Assembly: GCA_022702705.1 (NCBI GenBank)
Contig: CM040428.1
Location: 95,862,805 to 95,926,804, forward strand
Direction of reading: 5' to 3'
DNA length: 64,000 nucleotides
Source: Papilionanthe hookeriana x Papilionanthe teres
Lineage: Eukaryota; Streptophyta; Magnoliopsida; Asparagales; Orchidaceae
The first letter of the stretch is position 1; each line of letters starts with the position of its first letter. The notes under the pieces are model-generated. The model was not told the origin of the DNA, ran no database searches, and worked only from the letters and a program-made list of their open reading frames with translations. A program made the translations under genes and the position numbers. This document shows positions 1 through 12,480 of the stretch, piece after piece.

Positions 1-2239
1 CAAATGAAAGAGCACTATACCTCAAACCTTGTATCTATCTTGAAGGATAAACACAAAATTTGAAGATGAGGCTCGATCAAATAAAATAAAGAATTAAATG
101 ACATCTATTTGGTCTATGAAATCGTTTTATTTACAGACAAGTTCCCCTATTTAATACGAAGAAATAAATAGGATGGGTTCATAAAAGTTTCCTATAAGGG
201 CAAGCCCCTATAGCTAATTACATCTTAGATAATTGTGATCACCTAAGAAAATATTCGATACAAATCAGGAAATATATTCTTACAACTTCAAAAGGCTAAG
301 GTTCTCATCAACAAAATGTGATAGTCAGAATTCAATAGGTGAGTGGTGTCAAGTTTTGAGAAAGAGTTGTTGTAGAATCCAAAGGAGGAAGGACTAGGAG
401 AAGGCATGGATCCGAGAAGATTCTCGGTGACCGCCTAAGCTATCCTATTGTTTGGCTTAATTTAGGGAAAGATTTAATTTATTTTTTATCCTGCCAGTTT
501 TAATTAAGTAGGAATTACATTCACTTGATGTCGATCATGTGAATAGCCTAAAAGATGTGAGGATTTATGTCGTATCGAAATGACAACCTCGAAAACCTAA
601 ACGAGTTAAGGCTTATAGTGCACCAGGTGCAAAGGTCTAAAAGATAAGGTGAGGGTTTATATTACACTGGGCAAATACCTCGAAGTCCTATGTCTTGTTG
701 CTATTACTAAGGAAGAAAGGTTGTTGTTGTAGACTCATTGTTTGCTCTCTCGAACATGTCCTTCCACCTCCTTGATCGTGCTGCCCTCGGTGTGTTGCCT
801 AGAGCTCTTGTTGTTGTTGCTGAAGTTTCAGTTTTAGAGGTGACAAATTTAGGGGGGTGAGAGAAGTAGTGTGTTTTAAAATGTTGAAAATTGAGGTGGC
901 TTAGTTTTTTATTTAAACAAATGTTAAAGTTGATTATAACGCCATAGGTTAGGACCCCACAGCTCCCACATTTCGGTTACATTATTTCATCAAATTCCGT
1001 TAGTCCGGATGAATTTACTAAATCCAACTTAATGGATTCCGTACTTTCATTCAGACTGTGGGAAACCTTATCAACAACACATAGGTTGTGTTGTTCAAGG
1101 AACTCCCATTCATCCAAAGGGGTGATTTAATTTAGTTGAAGTTGCAATTTTATTTTGTTTGTGATTAAATTTTGAGTTTTCTTATATTTTTAAATGTTGT
1201 GAAGTGATTTATTTCATCCCAAGCAGTTATATTTGCAGTAATGTGAAGTACTGAAAAGTAAAGCAGGAAACTGTTCCAAGCAGGTATATGTACTGAAAAG
1301 TAAAGCGGGTAAACTGAAATAGGCAAGTATGTGTGCAGTAATGTAAGGTAGGCAAGATGCCCAAAAGGAACGAGAAAGGTCAAATCTAATCAAAGAAAAA
1401 TCCGGCAGCATAACTGCAGAAAAATTGATTTTTCACACATGCAATTAACAATCCAAGAAGTACACAAGCATGAATATATTTCAACATCCAAAATTTCCAT
1501 CATTTCCAAGCTTTTGATAATCGTAACAACCAACATATATATATATGGCAAGATTCTAAACATTTTAAGCAAGGGAATGTAAAGAAAAAAGGACTTCTCA
1601 CCAACATGTGCAAAATGAGGCACCCAAGCACATAAAGCATGTTAGAAGACTGTAAGGAAGAAGGAACTTCTTACCAACATGTGCAATTTAAGGCAACCAG
1701 ACATGCTAAACATATTGGAACTCTTCCTTTTGAAGTGATAAGCAATGCCACTTCTTCTCTTTTTCTTTTCTTACTCAAAAGCAACTCATTTGGTACTGAA
1801 CCATGCAAATTAAACAAAGGGGCAGCAAAGAGAAGTCTTAAATACACTTACAAAATAGCTACCAATGCAGTTTTTCATGTTGGGACAGCAAGCACATGTC
1901 CAAAACCAATCCCAAAATAACATATACGTGCAGATTTTTGCTTTAAAAATGCATGGGGATGATGTGAGACTCCTCTACACTAATGTATAAATGCAGATTT
2001 TGACATTTAGCAAGTGTAGGGTTAATGCAAATAAATTTCGGAATAAAGGGTGGGTGCAGATTTTTGTTTTGCCAAGTGTCGGGATGATGTGAATCAGTCC
2101 CAAAGTAGTGTATGAGTGTTAAATTTGGTGTAGGTGGCATGTGGGGATGATGTGGAGTGAAAGTATTAAGTGTATGAGTCATGTATGTAACATGTAGGAG
2201 TGCTAAAACTTGGTGAAGTGAATGCATATTGGGGGAAAT

Positions 2240-2660
2240 TTTGTAAGTGTGACATGTAGGTATATTAAAATTTGGGAAGGTGAATGTGTATATGGAAATC
2301 TTCATGTAAGTGATGTGTTGAGTTTGTGAAATTTGATGTAGTGAATGTGTGTGATGTTTTTATGTACGAAATGTATGGATTTTGTGAGATTTGGGGTGAA
2401 GTGAAAGTGAATGTGAATTTTTCATGTAAATGATGTGTAGATTTGGTGGAATTTAGGAATGTAAATGTATATGTGAAGTTTCTCATGTAGGGAATGTAAA
2501 GTTTTCATGTATGGAGTATGTGGATTTTGTGAAATTTAGGAAGGTGGATGTAAATGTGAAGTTTTTCATGTAGGGAATTTATGGATTTTGTGAAATTTGG
2601 GAAAGTGGATGTAAATGTGGAGTTTTTCATGTAGGGAATTTTTGGATTTTGTGAATGTGT
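2240..2660. repeat. ~61-bp minisatellite inside the giant LTR
   Basis: The phrase TTCATGTA followed by GGGAAT-like or AAATGA-like sequence recurs at about 2303, 2361, 2423, 2484 (with a partial extra at 2506), 2567 and 2629, i.e. every 58-62 bases. Copies at 2506-2660 are the most alike and earlier ones more decayed. It falls in the part of the LTR (632-3610) that has no counterpart in the right LTR, where an inverted segment sits instead. Confidence 0.75.
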
Positions 2661-5122
2661 AAGTGTGTAGAAAATTTTAGTGATGTGATCTTGTCTGAAA
2701 TTGTGGGCTTAATGTTAGGTATGTGAATACATGTTGAAATTGATGAAAAACAAGTGGTCATGACTTAAAATTTTGATGTTTTATGTGTGAGTGTTCCCAA
2801 ATCCGAAAATCGCACATTTTCACCCATTTGTTTTATGTGTGTTCCAACAAATGCAAAGCACTCTAGATGCCTGAAATAAGGTGGAATTTGTGTAATTTCA
2901 AAGCCCAAGTGTCATGTATGAAGACTTGATGAAATGGATGTAAATCAAGCATGTATGGGCTCATTCATGAGTGTTTCAAAAGTGACCTATTTTGAATCCG
3001 AAAATGGCAAAATTTTCACCAAGTGTTTCACAAAGTGTGTTCATGAGTGCAAGGCACCATTGAATACTCACAATTTCATGTGACAAGTGTAAATAGAGGG
3101 GTAACAAGTTTACATAAGGTGCAATAAGGCAAGTGACTTTAAAGTCACATGTAGTTTGCAAGACTTTTAACCATAAAGGCACCCTAATGAAACATGTAGC
3201 GAGTGCATAAAACTTACACTTGTTTATCAACCAAAATATCATTTTATGTATTCGGTAAGGTGAAAAGTGTATGATAAAACAAGGCCTAGATGTTGTGCAT
3301 GCAAAAGGCTAGTGAAATAAGCCTATAGGGGCACATATACCTTCATATTTGAGGTGCCAAATGTGATGTCATCTTGAAATCCGAAAATTTCATAAAATAA
3401 ACAAGTGTTTTCATGATTCCAAAATGTAAAGCCCCAAGGTTTAAAATTTGCTTGATAAGGCATACAACACATGCTAGACTTTCCTAATGAAACATGCCTA
3501 GTTTAGGAAAACATGACTAAAGCAAGCACACTACTCTTTATTTTGAACAAAAAGATAAGAGACTAAACTTTCCCATGTTTCATAAAGTAAAACAAAACTT
3601 CACTTGCTTTTGATTTTTAAAAAAGAGAGGTCCACATATTTTAGCCCATAAGTAATATGAACAAGAGAGGAACACCATACTACAAAGCCTATATGATGAG
3701 CCCAAGCCTTTCAACAAGTAAGCATGTTCTTTCCCTCATTTCTCTCTTTTATCTTTTTTTTTTAGTTTTAGGCAACAATAATGATAAAAGGAGGAAGAAA
3801 AAAGAATCATGAAACCATCCTCCAAAGTATACCAATAAAATAGACTAAGCATATATGCTCTTCCAAATACTTCTTGTTGAATCATAAAGAGACATAAGCA
3901 AATAAGATAGAACATGCCACATGAAGCTTACCTCTTCAAAATCAACATTTCAAAGCTCACAATAGAGGCCAAATGTACTTGGTGTGTTTTTTTAATGAAA
4001 TAATTAGCAAGGGAGCATGTGATGAAAGTAGAGAAATTGAAAGGAGAAGCATGAATGACCAGCCATATTTCTTCATCAAGAAATAAGAAAACTTCTTAAA
4101 AGGAGCAAACCACATGTAACAAAAGCATGTTCACTTTTTCAAACACATCTCTTTGATTATAAAGAGGCATAAATCCACTAAAGCATGTTAAGTAAGGCTA
4201 CTATTTTAAGATTTGATGTAAAGAAGTATAGAGCATATCCTTACCTCAAAAATTTAACCATAAGTTTCAAAGAGAACTTACAATGTGAAGGCTACTCCAA
4301 AACCTTAAAAAAACTCCAATACATGTGAAAAACCTCTAAATCTTTGCATGTAAAGAAAAAGACTCCAAGTATATGCAAATTGCTAAGACTTTAGCAAGTA
4401 AAGAGAAATCTCCAAAAGTATGTGTAATGTCATAGCATGTAAAGAGAACTTTCATGCATGTGAAAATTTCTAAGCTTTTACATGTAAAGAAAAAGGGTTT
4501 TAAATGTAAGTGAAATTTGCTAAATCTTGAGCATGTAAGAATGTAAATCTTTAAACCAAAAGGGGATGAGAAAGTGAGCCTTTAAGGATGTAATCTTCAT
4601 GGGTCAAAGGCTAGAGCAAACCAGCATAGGCAAGGGGACTGTGAGAGCAACAATTTTTCAAGTCTTGATGAAAAGTAACACACAAAAATACCCAAGCCAT
4701 GAACCAAATAGCATAAGGATAGCCCTCCCCTCCTCTTTGTGAATTTCGGTCAAGCCAAAAAGAGACAAAAAGTTGATTCCGGCAATGCCGGAATTGCTAA
4801 ATTACTAATTGCATTAAATCTTAATCATCATGAAACTCTTTCCCCAAGCAATTAGGCAACATATAAGGCAAGAAAGAGGTGTATTTCTTTAAGGATTGAA
4901 CCAAACATCACAAGCATCAGGAAGGAGACCAAGCCTTAGCATAAAGGAGAATGAGATTTGCACCTTAATGTTGGATCAAGCAATCAAATGGCAGCACCCT
5001 CCTTCCTTCCTCTAAAATTCAGCCAACCAAAAAACAGAGAAAGAAGGCTATTTTGTAGCCAAGGGAGAAGGAAGAAGAAGCCCCAAATTTCTTCATGGAC
5101 AATACTCAAAGGTCCAAAGAAG

Positions 5123-5126
5123 GTGC
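5123..5126. repeat. Target-site duplication of solo LTR A1, left copy (right copy 12481-12484)
   Basis: GTGC occurs directly before TGTCGG and again directly after TCAACA. The empty site at 41166-41169 contains one GTGC. Ty3/gypsy integrases usually make 5 bp; a fifth base does not match here, so one base may have been lost. Confidence 0.7.
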
Positions 5127-7204
5127 TGTCGGCACTATTTTTAGGTTATGTGTTTTATTTTGAAAAGAGAGTCGCCTACAGAAATTGTCGGCGAATTTTA
5201 ATTTAATTTAAATAAATAATTTGAAAAGTAGTATTTGATTTTGAAAATAATTTTAAATTTGAAAATTTTAAGATATGAAATCAAACTGATCTCACATCCC
5301 GAATAGTTTATATAAACGAGCGCCGCACCACAAACCGTGTATTTATCCCGAAGAATAGACACACTGCTTGATAATGGGGCTCGATTAAATAAACTAGAAA
5401 GGTTTGTGACATCCGTTTGGTCTGCGAACCAATTTTATAAGCCGACAAATTCCCCGCTTAATATGAAACTATTAAACAGGGTTTATATTACCCAGGTTCT
5501 TAAAGTTCCCTATAAGGGCAAGCCCCTATAGTTAATTACATCTTAAGTGACGGGAATCACCTAAGAAAACTCTCGATAATAATCAATAATTCCGCTCTCA
5601 AGAATTTCAAAGTTTAAGTTTTCAAAGGATTGAATTTTAGAAATTTCAATAGGGAATGGATCAAATTTAGAACATTTTTATTTTGGGAATTCAAAGGAAG
5701 AAAAGTAGGAGAAATTATGGATTCGAAGTGAACTTCGATAATTTCCCGACTACCCTATTGTTTGGTTTGAATTTAAGAAAGTCCTAATGTTTATTTAATG
5801 TTTTAATCTTGCCAATTTTAATTAATTAGGGCTTATATTTATATGATAGAATCATACAAATTGCCTAGAAGATATGAGGGTTTATGTCGTATCGGACGAC
5901 TACCTCGGAATCCTAAGACCGGTTAGGGTTTAATTTGCAATGCAAATGCCTAACGAAGAGTTGAGGATTTATGTTGCACTAGGCAAACTACCTCGAAGTC
6001 CTATGGCTTTGTTATTTAATTCTAAGAAAGTTTTGCTGAAGTAGGTTCAAGTTTTGCTGACGACGATGGCCGTGCTGCTCACCATGCTCCAAACTCCTTG
6101 TTGTTGCAGAGGTTTAGTTTTAGAAATTATAAATCAAGAGATGAGAGAAGCGTTCTGGTTTAGAGAAGTCTTAATTTCCAAGTGTTTTTTTGTGTTTTAA
6201 TTAAAACAAATCTTAAAGTTGATTATAACGACACCGGTTAAGATCCCACGGTTCCATCCTTCCGGCATCATTATTTTTATCGGATTCACTTAGTCCAGAT
6301 GAATTTGCTAAACTCAATCGAATGAGTTCCACACTTTCATTTAGACCGTGGGAAATCCCGTTAGCAACACGTAGGTTACATCATCCGAGGTATTCCCGAT
6401 CATCCAACAAGACGTTTTAATTTAGTTGCAATTGTAGTTTTGTGTTCGTTTGTGATTAAATTTTGAGTTGTCTTATATTTTGAAATGTTGTGGAGGTGAA
6501 TTTTATCTTGTAGTGTCTTTTAATTTAATTATGGGTTTCAGCTTTGGTTTCTGTCCTAAAGGTGTCGGTTTTCATGCAACTCGTTGTTTATCATGCAAGA
6601 AAAATAAAGTGCATTTGCAATAGAATAAACTGCAATAAAATAAAAGCGTACCCGGAGGGTCTTCCCGTCATTCCAAGCTGCACTTAAAACACAATTAGAA
6701 TATTTAAGCAAGTTCCTAGGTAAAGCTAAGGGAAAGGTTTATGGTTTTCTACCAAATTCCTAATCCTATAGCTAGTCATTTCCTATGACGTCTAGGTTCT
6801 CATGTTTTTAGTTTGAAGACGATTTTCTTCATCAAAGAACAATTAAGTTCAATTGTTCTTATAAATATCCTATCATATTGAGGAAGTGCTTAAGAAGAAT
6901 CTTAAACATCTTTTCAATATTTCTAGGATTGTTTTAAGTCCAAATGAATTTAATTGTGTAAGTGAATCGATCGTCCGAGGTTTTCAAATTTTGTTAACTT
7001 GCTCAGTGAACTAGGACATTTGAATATCCTATAAGTGAAGTAGCATTTCATTTTAATGTTCTATTTAGGAGCTATGATAACTAAAGCTCCTAAGGGCAAA
7101 ATGATATTTAATGATTTGTGATCCAAATTTAAGTTCAAATTAATGATTTAAGTTTCGAATAGTGTTCAAGTTATTTTAGATTTATTTCTTCATGTCTTAA
7201 GTGA

Positions 7205-7480
7205 GGTTATTTAATTCAATTTAATTTAATTTAATTTAATTTAATTTAATTCAATTTAATTCAATTTAGTTTGATTTGATTTAATTTAATTCAATTCAAT
7301 TTAGTTGATTTAATTTCTTAATTTAATTTAGTTTAATTTTTAATTTAATTTAATTTAATTTAATTTAATTTATTTAATTTAATTTAATTTATTTAATTTA
7401 ATTTAATTTTATTTAATTTATTTAATTCATTTAATTTAATTTAATTCAACTTTTAATCTTAATTTAATTTAATTTAATTT
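7205..7480. repeat. (AATTT)n-type microsatellite tract in LTR A1
   Basis: A long impure run of the pentamer TTTAA/AATTT, broken by TTTATT and TTCAA variants. The second LTR copy has the equivalent tract at about 51010-51310, so it is an inherited LTR component. Confidence 0.9.
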
Positions 7481-9651
7481 AAAATTTTTGAAAGAGTTTA
7501 ATGATTTAATTTTTATTTAATGATTAAGTCTTTTAATATTTTAAATTTGAGTTATCATTTTAATTAAGAGTTGAGTATTGATGGGATGATTAATTTAGGG
7601 ATTTTTAAATTAAAGAATAAATCTCTTCCTAATAATATCCCTATTTTAATAATTCCAATCTTATTATTCTTCCAAATTCAATTAATTATTTAATTAAGGT
7701 TTAATCATTTTAAATTACTTAATGGGTTTCTACCCTTCAATTATTTAAATTTCAATCATCCAAATCAGATTAGGATCAAATATTTTACTTGTTAATTTTT
7801 ATTAAACCTAAAGTTTTAATTAAGGGTTAAAATTTTGATTACCATTTTGCCCTTTAAGCCTAATAATTTCATAACTCACTAAATTGAACTCAAATGAACT
7901 TGAAATTTTTATGTGACTTCACTTATGTGTCAATAAAGACATGAGAGGAGAAAATGTGATTTTTCTGTATTTAATTTATTTATATAATTATTTTTTGTAG
8001 AAAAGAGAAATTTCCAAGGAAAATTCAATAACATGACCAAGGGAAAGTTTCTGTCCTTAAGAAAATTAGGGGACATTCCTAATGACCAGAGGACCACTTG
8101 GACCAAATTTTGTAATTTTTTTGAATTATATTTTATTTATTAGAATTATTTTAAGTTCTGGAGTATTAATTAATTTAAAAATAAAATAAATGTTGAAAAA
8201 TAAATTTTATAATTTTTAAAATTCTCTCCGATATCAAGGATTCCAGAGAACCAAACTTCACAATTTTCTGACCTTTTCTTGATTTATTATAATTATTTTG
8301 GTGAAAATGCTAGAAAATATATTTTTTTAATTTTAAAATTACCCTAGAGCTTTAAAAATTAATATCTCACTAAATAGACCTAGGAAAAATATGGGATTTG
8401 TTCCTAAGTGATTAAAATTCAAAATATGACATTTTGGTGAATTTTATTATTTTTGTGATTTTTATTATTTTTTTAATTATTGAAAATATTAAAATAATAT
8501 TAAAAATCAACTTTTTAGAAAATTGAAATTTTAATTTTCTTAAACTCCCCTGATATCAGAGAGACTCCAAAACCAATTTGGTGAATTTTTGAAAGATATT
8601 TTGAAAGTTATGAATTTTTAAAGTTTAAAATGACTAAGCGGCTTAATCAACCTAATTAGTGGGGCTAACCAAGTCCAATCGACCTCAAATTTTTATGATG
8701 GGTTCCTCTGATCCTAAAGGTCAGTGGAGAATTGATTTCAAGTCAATTTGATCTATAGTTAACTCTAATTAATTATAGATCTATTTTGGGTGTTTAAGCC
8801 AATTAGGGTTAATTTAAGTGAATTAACCCAAATCCTATTTTTCCTAGAGGTTCTCTCGGTCATATGGAACATCACCAAATTTTCCTAGAATTTATTTTAC
8901 AACATGCTAATTTTTGGAATTAAAATACTTAAAATAGCAACATGCATTTGAAAAATCAATAACTTTTCATAGGGATGGCCTCTCGACTTTGGAAAATTCA
9001 GGGAATGTTCCCAAATTCGCAGGCTTCAAAAGCCCTATGGTCTCATGCCATGGTGAATTGTATGAATGCATGGAGAATTAAATGTATGAAGAGAGTAAAT
9101 AAATTACTAAAAATAAAATACTGGACAAAATTGAATGATTTCTTTTCCACACTATTCTCCTCTGTTCACTGAGCAAGAGGGTATTTTTATTTTATTTTTG
9201 TGATTTTTCTACACAGAGATATGAATTTTCCAAATTTAGGGAATTAAATAAATAGGAAAATACCCTATTTTTCTATTTATCCACGCGGCGCCGCGTCAAC
9301 CTCGGCAGCCTCCGAATGCACACGCGGCGCGCTCCCATTCGACGCCGCCATCCGAGTCGCGAACCCGGGCCCCGCGGTTCTCGTACCGTCTCCCGGTCCG
9401 ACGCCATCCGAGCCGTTCGTCCGCGCGTGTATTAAATGGACGGCATCCGTTCATCGTCCCCAAGTGTCCTCACCCGAGAGCCGTCCACACTAAATCCTTA
9501 AGATCTCACTCGATACTCAACGATTTTTATGTTCTTATGCTCTATGGATTCGTCTTCGAAGAGACGAACACATCTATACGGTTATCATGCATCGAAATTA
9601 AGGCATTTGAAATGGAGAATCTCCAGAAGCTCGGGATGAAGAATTAATTCA

Positions 9652-9709
9652 TACCTTAGCTCTGAGAGGTGAAGCCTCGATACCTTAGCTCTGAGAGGTG
9701 AAGCCTCGA
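9652..9709. repeat. Perfect 29-bp tandem duplication
   Basis: A unit beginning TACCTTAGCTCTGAGAGG is present twice with no gap (9652-9680 and 9681-9709). Copy A2 has a single equivalent near 53335, so the duplication is specific to A1 and probably recent. Confidence 0.9.
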
Positions 9710-10104
9710 TCAGAGATGCTTGGCACGTTCGTTGGAGCTGCAGGAGGCTAGGGATGAAGCCCTGGGATGCGGTGAATCGCTCAGGTGTGATTTCCACCAA
9801 AGCCGATCGCAACCTTTGGAGTCCGGAACAACCGGGTGACCCGGAGATGGGGCTTTTGCCGGTGGACACCTTCCTCGACTCGGTGCAGTGTGTAGGACCA
9901 ATCAATTTGGGGATTGGCTCACCGCGGAGAAGTGTCCCGGTTTTGGGTGAAATTTCAACTCCGAAATCGAGCTCACGAGAGAAGAAATGGCGGGGGATCC
10001 CACTCGGGATCAAGTGCTCGTGTGTGGGGAGGAGTCCGGAACAATTTTGGCAGAGTTTCGCGAAGGTCCGGTTCAGCACTTCTCATGGCCGAGAAGGTGA
10101 GGGG

Positions 10105-10113
10105 TTTAAATAG
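10105..10113 (-). promoter_or_regulatory. Candidate TATA box of LTR A1 (CTATTTAAA)
   Basis: On the minus strand the sequence reads CTATTTAAACC inside the CpG-rich block. The same box is kept in A2 (53750-53758) and in the inverted fragment (43950-43958), although surrounding sequence has diverged. If used, U3 is about 2.4 kb and R-U5 about 5 kb. Confidence 0.5.
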
Positions 10114-12455
10114 GAGATGTCGGAGGGCCTCCTGTGGGGAGCCGAGGGCCGGGATCGACCGCTCTCGGCATGTGAAGAACAGCTCATGGTGGCCACTAGG
10201 CATGGGGCAGCTCAGCAAGGGAGAATTCCAAAGTTTGGCTCCTCCCAAGGTTTCGGCCATGGTGTTTTCCGGCGGCCCGGTGGCTGGCCGGCTGTGCATC
10301 GGTCACCATCTTGTTCGTGTGGGTCGTGGCTGGGGTTTAGTGTAGGCAATTGGCAAATGCCATGTGTAAAAGGCTTGGATTAGAATGGAATGGGAGAGGG
10401 CTTATTTTGGCTCAAATTGGTCAACCCCTCCACTTGGGCTAGGTGCACCACCCAAGGCTTGGTTTTGGCTGAGGGAAAAGTGATTTGGCTCAAGATAATC
10501 AGTAGGGTCAAGTCACCATCCAAGCACAATTAGGCATAAGCATGGTTAAGGGGAATCATGGGAGTGGTTAATCACCTTTAGGAATTAAGGAAAGAGCCTC
10601 CTCCTTTTGCCCAAAATGGCATGGTGACATGTAAAGAGGCTCTCATGGCTTGCATATGGCTTGTGCATGGCTCCATGGCTCCATTTGGCTTGGGAAAAGG
10701 TCGGGTCAATTTCATAAAAATGGGTTTTAAGAATTTTGGATATTTTGGTGTGAATTTGTATGGGGCTTGATTTGGAATTATTTGATGATGGAATTATAAC
10801 TTAGGGAATGGCTTTGATTAAATGGATGGCAAATGGAAATGTCATGTGGGCTTTAGGGCCAAATTTGGGCTCATTGAAATGGTTTTAGATGGGCTTTTAA
10901 ATGGTTTAGGAAAGTGGGCTTTTGAATTTTAAAATGGATTTTTGGGATGAAATTTTGGTAAAGGCTTGGGCCAAATAATTGTTGAGTTTGGTTTAGGGAT
11001 GCTTCATGAGTGGTTTGAAACAAATTTGAGGTGATTTGGGTTTGAATTGGGTCGGATATTGCTTTTGGTAAAGAGGCTAAAGTGGGCCAAAATGAGCTAC
11101 CATGGGCCAAAGTTGGGCTAGAGTTGAAATTGATGTAAAATTAATGTTGGGAAATGTTTTTTGGGAGTGTTTCAAAGAGGTTTTGGCTTTGGTTGGGTTT
11201 TGATTTTGGGGTTTGGGCTCATTTGGGCTAGGTTTAGGTTTAGGTCAAAATTGGGCCTTTTGATTTTGGGTTGAATTCGAGTGGGGTTTGGGTCTAAATT
11301 TTGAGCAAATCATGTTAGTGTTTTGTTCATGGGGATGTTAAGAAAGGTTTGGAAAAGATTTGGGGTTAATTGGAGTTGAATTGGGTGAGTTTGGGTTAGG
11401 TTTGGGTCATAGGTCCAAATTGGGTTTTAAGGCCAAAAGTGAAATTGGATCCCAATGCCAATCAAATTGGGCTTGGATTTGGTCTAGATTGGTGTTGGGA
11501 TGTTGAATTGAAGTTTAGAATTGAATTGGACCAGAATTTGGGTCAATTGGGTAGGTTTGGTTTGACATTGGGTTTACTTTGGGTTAAAATGGGTCAAATT
11601 GGGGGTTTTGATAAAAGTGGGGTAAATTGACAAAATTGGCCCATGGTGTAGTTGAACAAAATGAAATTGGGAATATTTGGGATTTTCTGGAATTTTCTGG
11701 GAATTTTCTGAATTTTTGGATTTTTGGGTCAAAAGGGGTATTTTGGGTATTTGGAAGGTATTGGGGGGTATTTTTGGAATTTTTGATATTTTTGGATATG
11801 GATGATCAATTTGAGTGATGTGGAAATGTTTGGGATTGATTTTGGAGAATTTTGGGTAATTTGGAAATTTTTGAGAAATTTGGGCTATTCAGGGCTTTGG
11901 GTAGGTCAGCGGGTGTTGGGTCCCGGGGTCAAAAATTGAAAATTTGGAAAATTGAAGATCGGGTGGATGTAAGTGGAATGAAATCATTTTTGTTGAGCCA
12001 TGAAGCCATATCAAGCCCACATGAGCCATGAAGAGACTCATTCGAGGCATTCACTATGTTGTTCCTAACCCTCTTAGCCAGGGCTTAGGGGTTAAGGACC
12101 ATCCATGTGAATCACTTACATGAGTCAGGAAGTTAAGTTGGGTAAGGGTGTGTTTTTAGGAAGTGTGTGAAAGTGTAGTGCATAGGTGTAGTGTATGTGT
12201 AAGTCAGCCCTTCACCAGACCAGGCCACCCAGGGCAGTCCTAAGGCCAAAGAGTCCTATAGGAACTCATCCTTTAAACTTCCACATTTGATTTCAACCCT
12301 CTAGGTGATTAGGGGTCTATAGTCAAGTTTGTGGAGTTTGCAGGGAGTTTAGAAGTGGTTTGAATTTCTAAAAGGTGGGTCCCAATTCTAGTCCTCTAAG
12401 ATAGTCAAAGGAAAAGCCTAAGGCTAGATCCTAAGTACTAAAGAGAAGAAGAGAA

Positions 12456-12476
12456 GACCTCATCAAAAATGAGGTC
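12456..12476. repeat. Terminal inverted repeat (hairpin) 4 bases from the LTR A1 end
   Basis: GACCTCAT, a 5-base spacer, then ATGAGGTC, then AACA at the LTR tip. The same hairpin is present at every LTR end of this family in the window, with a paired T-A to A-T swap in the host element's LTR (13965-13986). Confidence 0.85.
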
Positions 12477-12480
12477 AACA

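Larger units (their letters stand above)
1..5126 (-). mobile_element. Left (3') LTR of the Ogre-like element, first part
   Basis: Bases 1-630 align with 35786-36405 and bases 3610-5126 with 39645-41165, so this is the partner of the right LTR. The true LTR start (TGTCGG...) lies about 180 bases before the window. After the nested solo LTR the sequence resumes at 12481. There is no coding capacity; short ORFs here are chance. Sense transcription of the element would be on the minus strand. Confidence 0.8.
9280..10350 (-). promoter_or_regulatory. CpG-rich, promoter-like core of LTR A1
   Basis: In an otherwise strongly AT-rich LTR this kilobase is GC- and CpG-rich (for example CGCGGCGCCGCG near 9285). 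It contains a TATA-like box in the sense (minus) orientation at 10105-10113. The counterpart in copy A2 is about 52960-53980, and inverted fragments keep parts at 36406-36480 and 43720-43960. ORFs of 88-164 codons on both strands here look like by-products of base composition. A U3/R promoter role is inferred from position and composition only. Confidence 0.5.
5127..12480 (-). mobile_element. Nested solo LTR (7.35 kb) of a related Ogre/Tat family, copy A1
   Basis: It starts TGTCGGC and ends GGTCAACA, and is flanked by GTGC on both sides (5123-5126 and 12481-12484). The right LTR of the host element carries the unoccupied site at 41161-41180 (AAGGTGCAGCCCTC), which defines both ends of the insert. 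Its first ~1.2 kb resembles host-LTR bases 1-1160 and its last ~0.5 kb resembles 13530-13990, so it is an LTR of the same superfamily with a different middle. It has no gag, pol, PBS or PPT. A 7.35-kb solo LTR is extreme even for Ogre-type elements. A second copy lies at 49106-56107 and inverted pieces at 36406-39643 and 41859-43990. Confidence 0.85.

Noticed and set aside
7205..7480. Replication origin or scaffold attachment region from extreme AT content
   Set aside because: It is a degenerate pentamer microsatellite inside an LTR and is present in the second copy; composition alone is not evidence.
9585..10383. Overlapping ORFs of 63-164 codons on both strands in the CpG-rich part of LTR A1
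   Set aside because: They overlap each other on both strands, have no recognisable domain, are not kept in copy A2, and are expected where stop codons are rare because of high GC.
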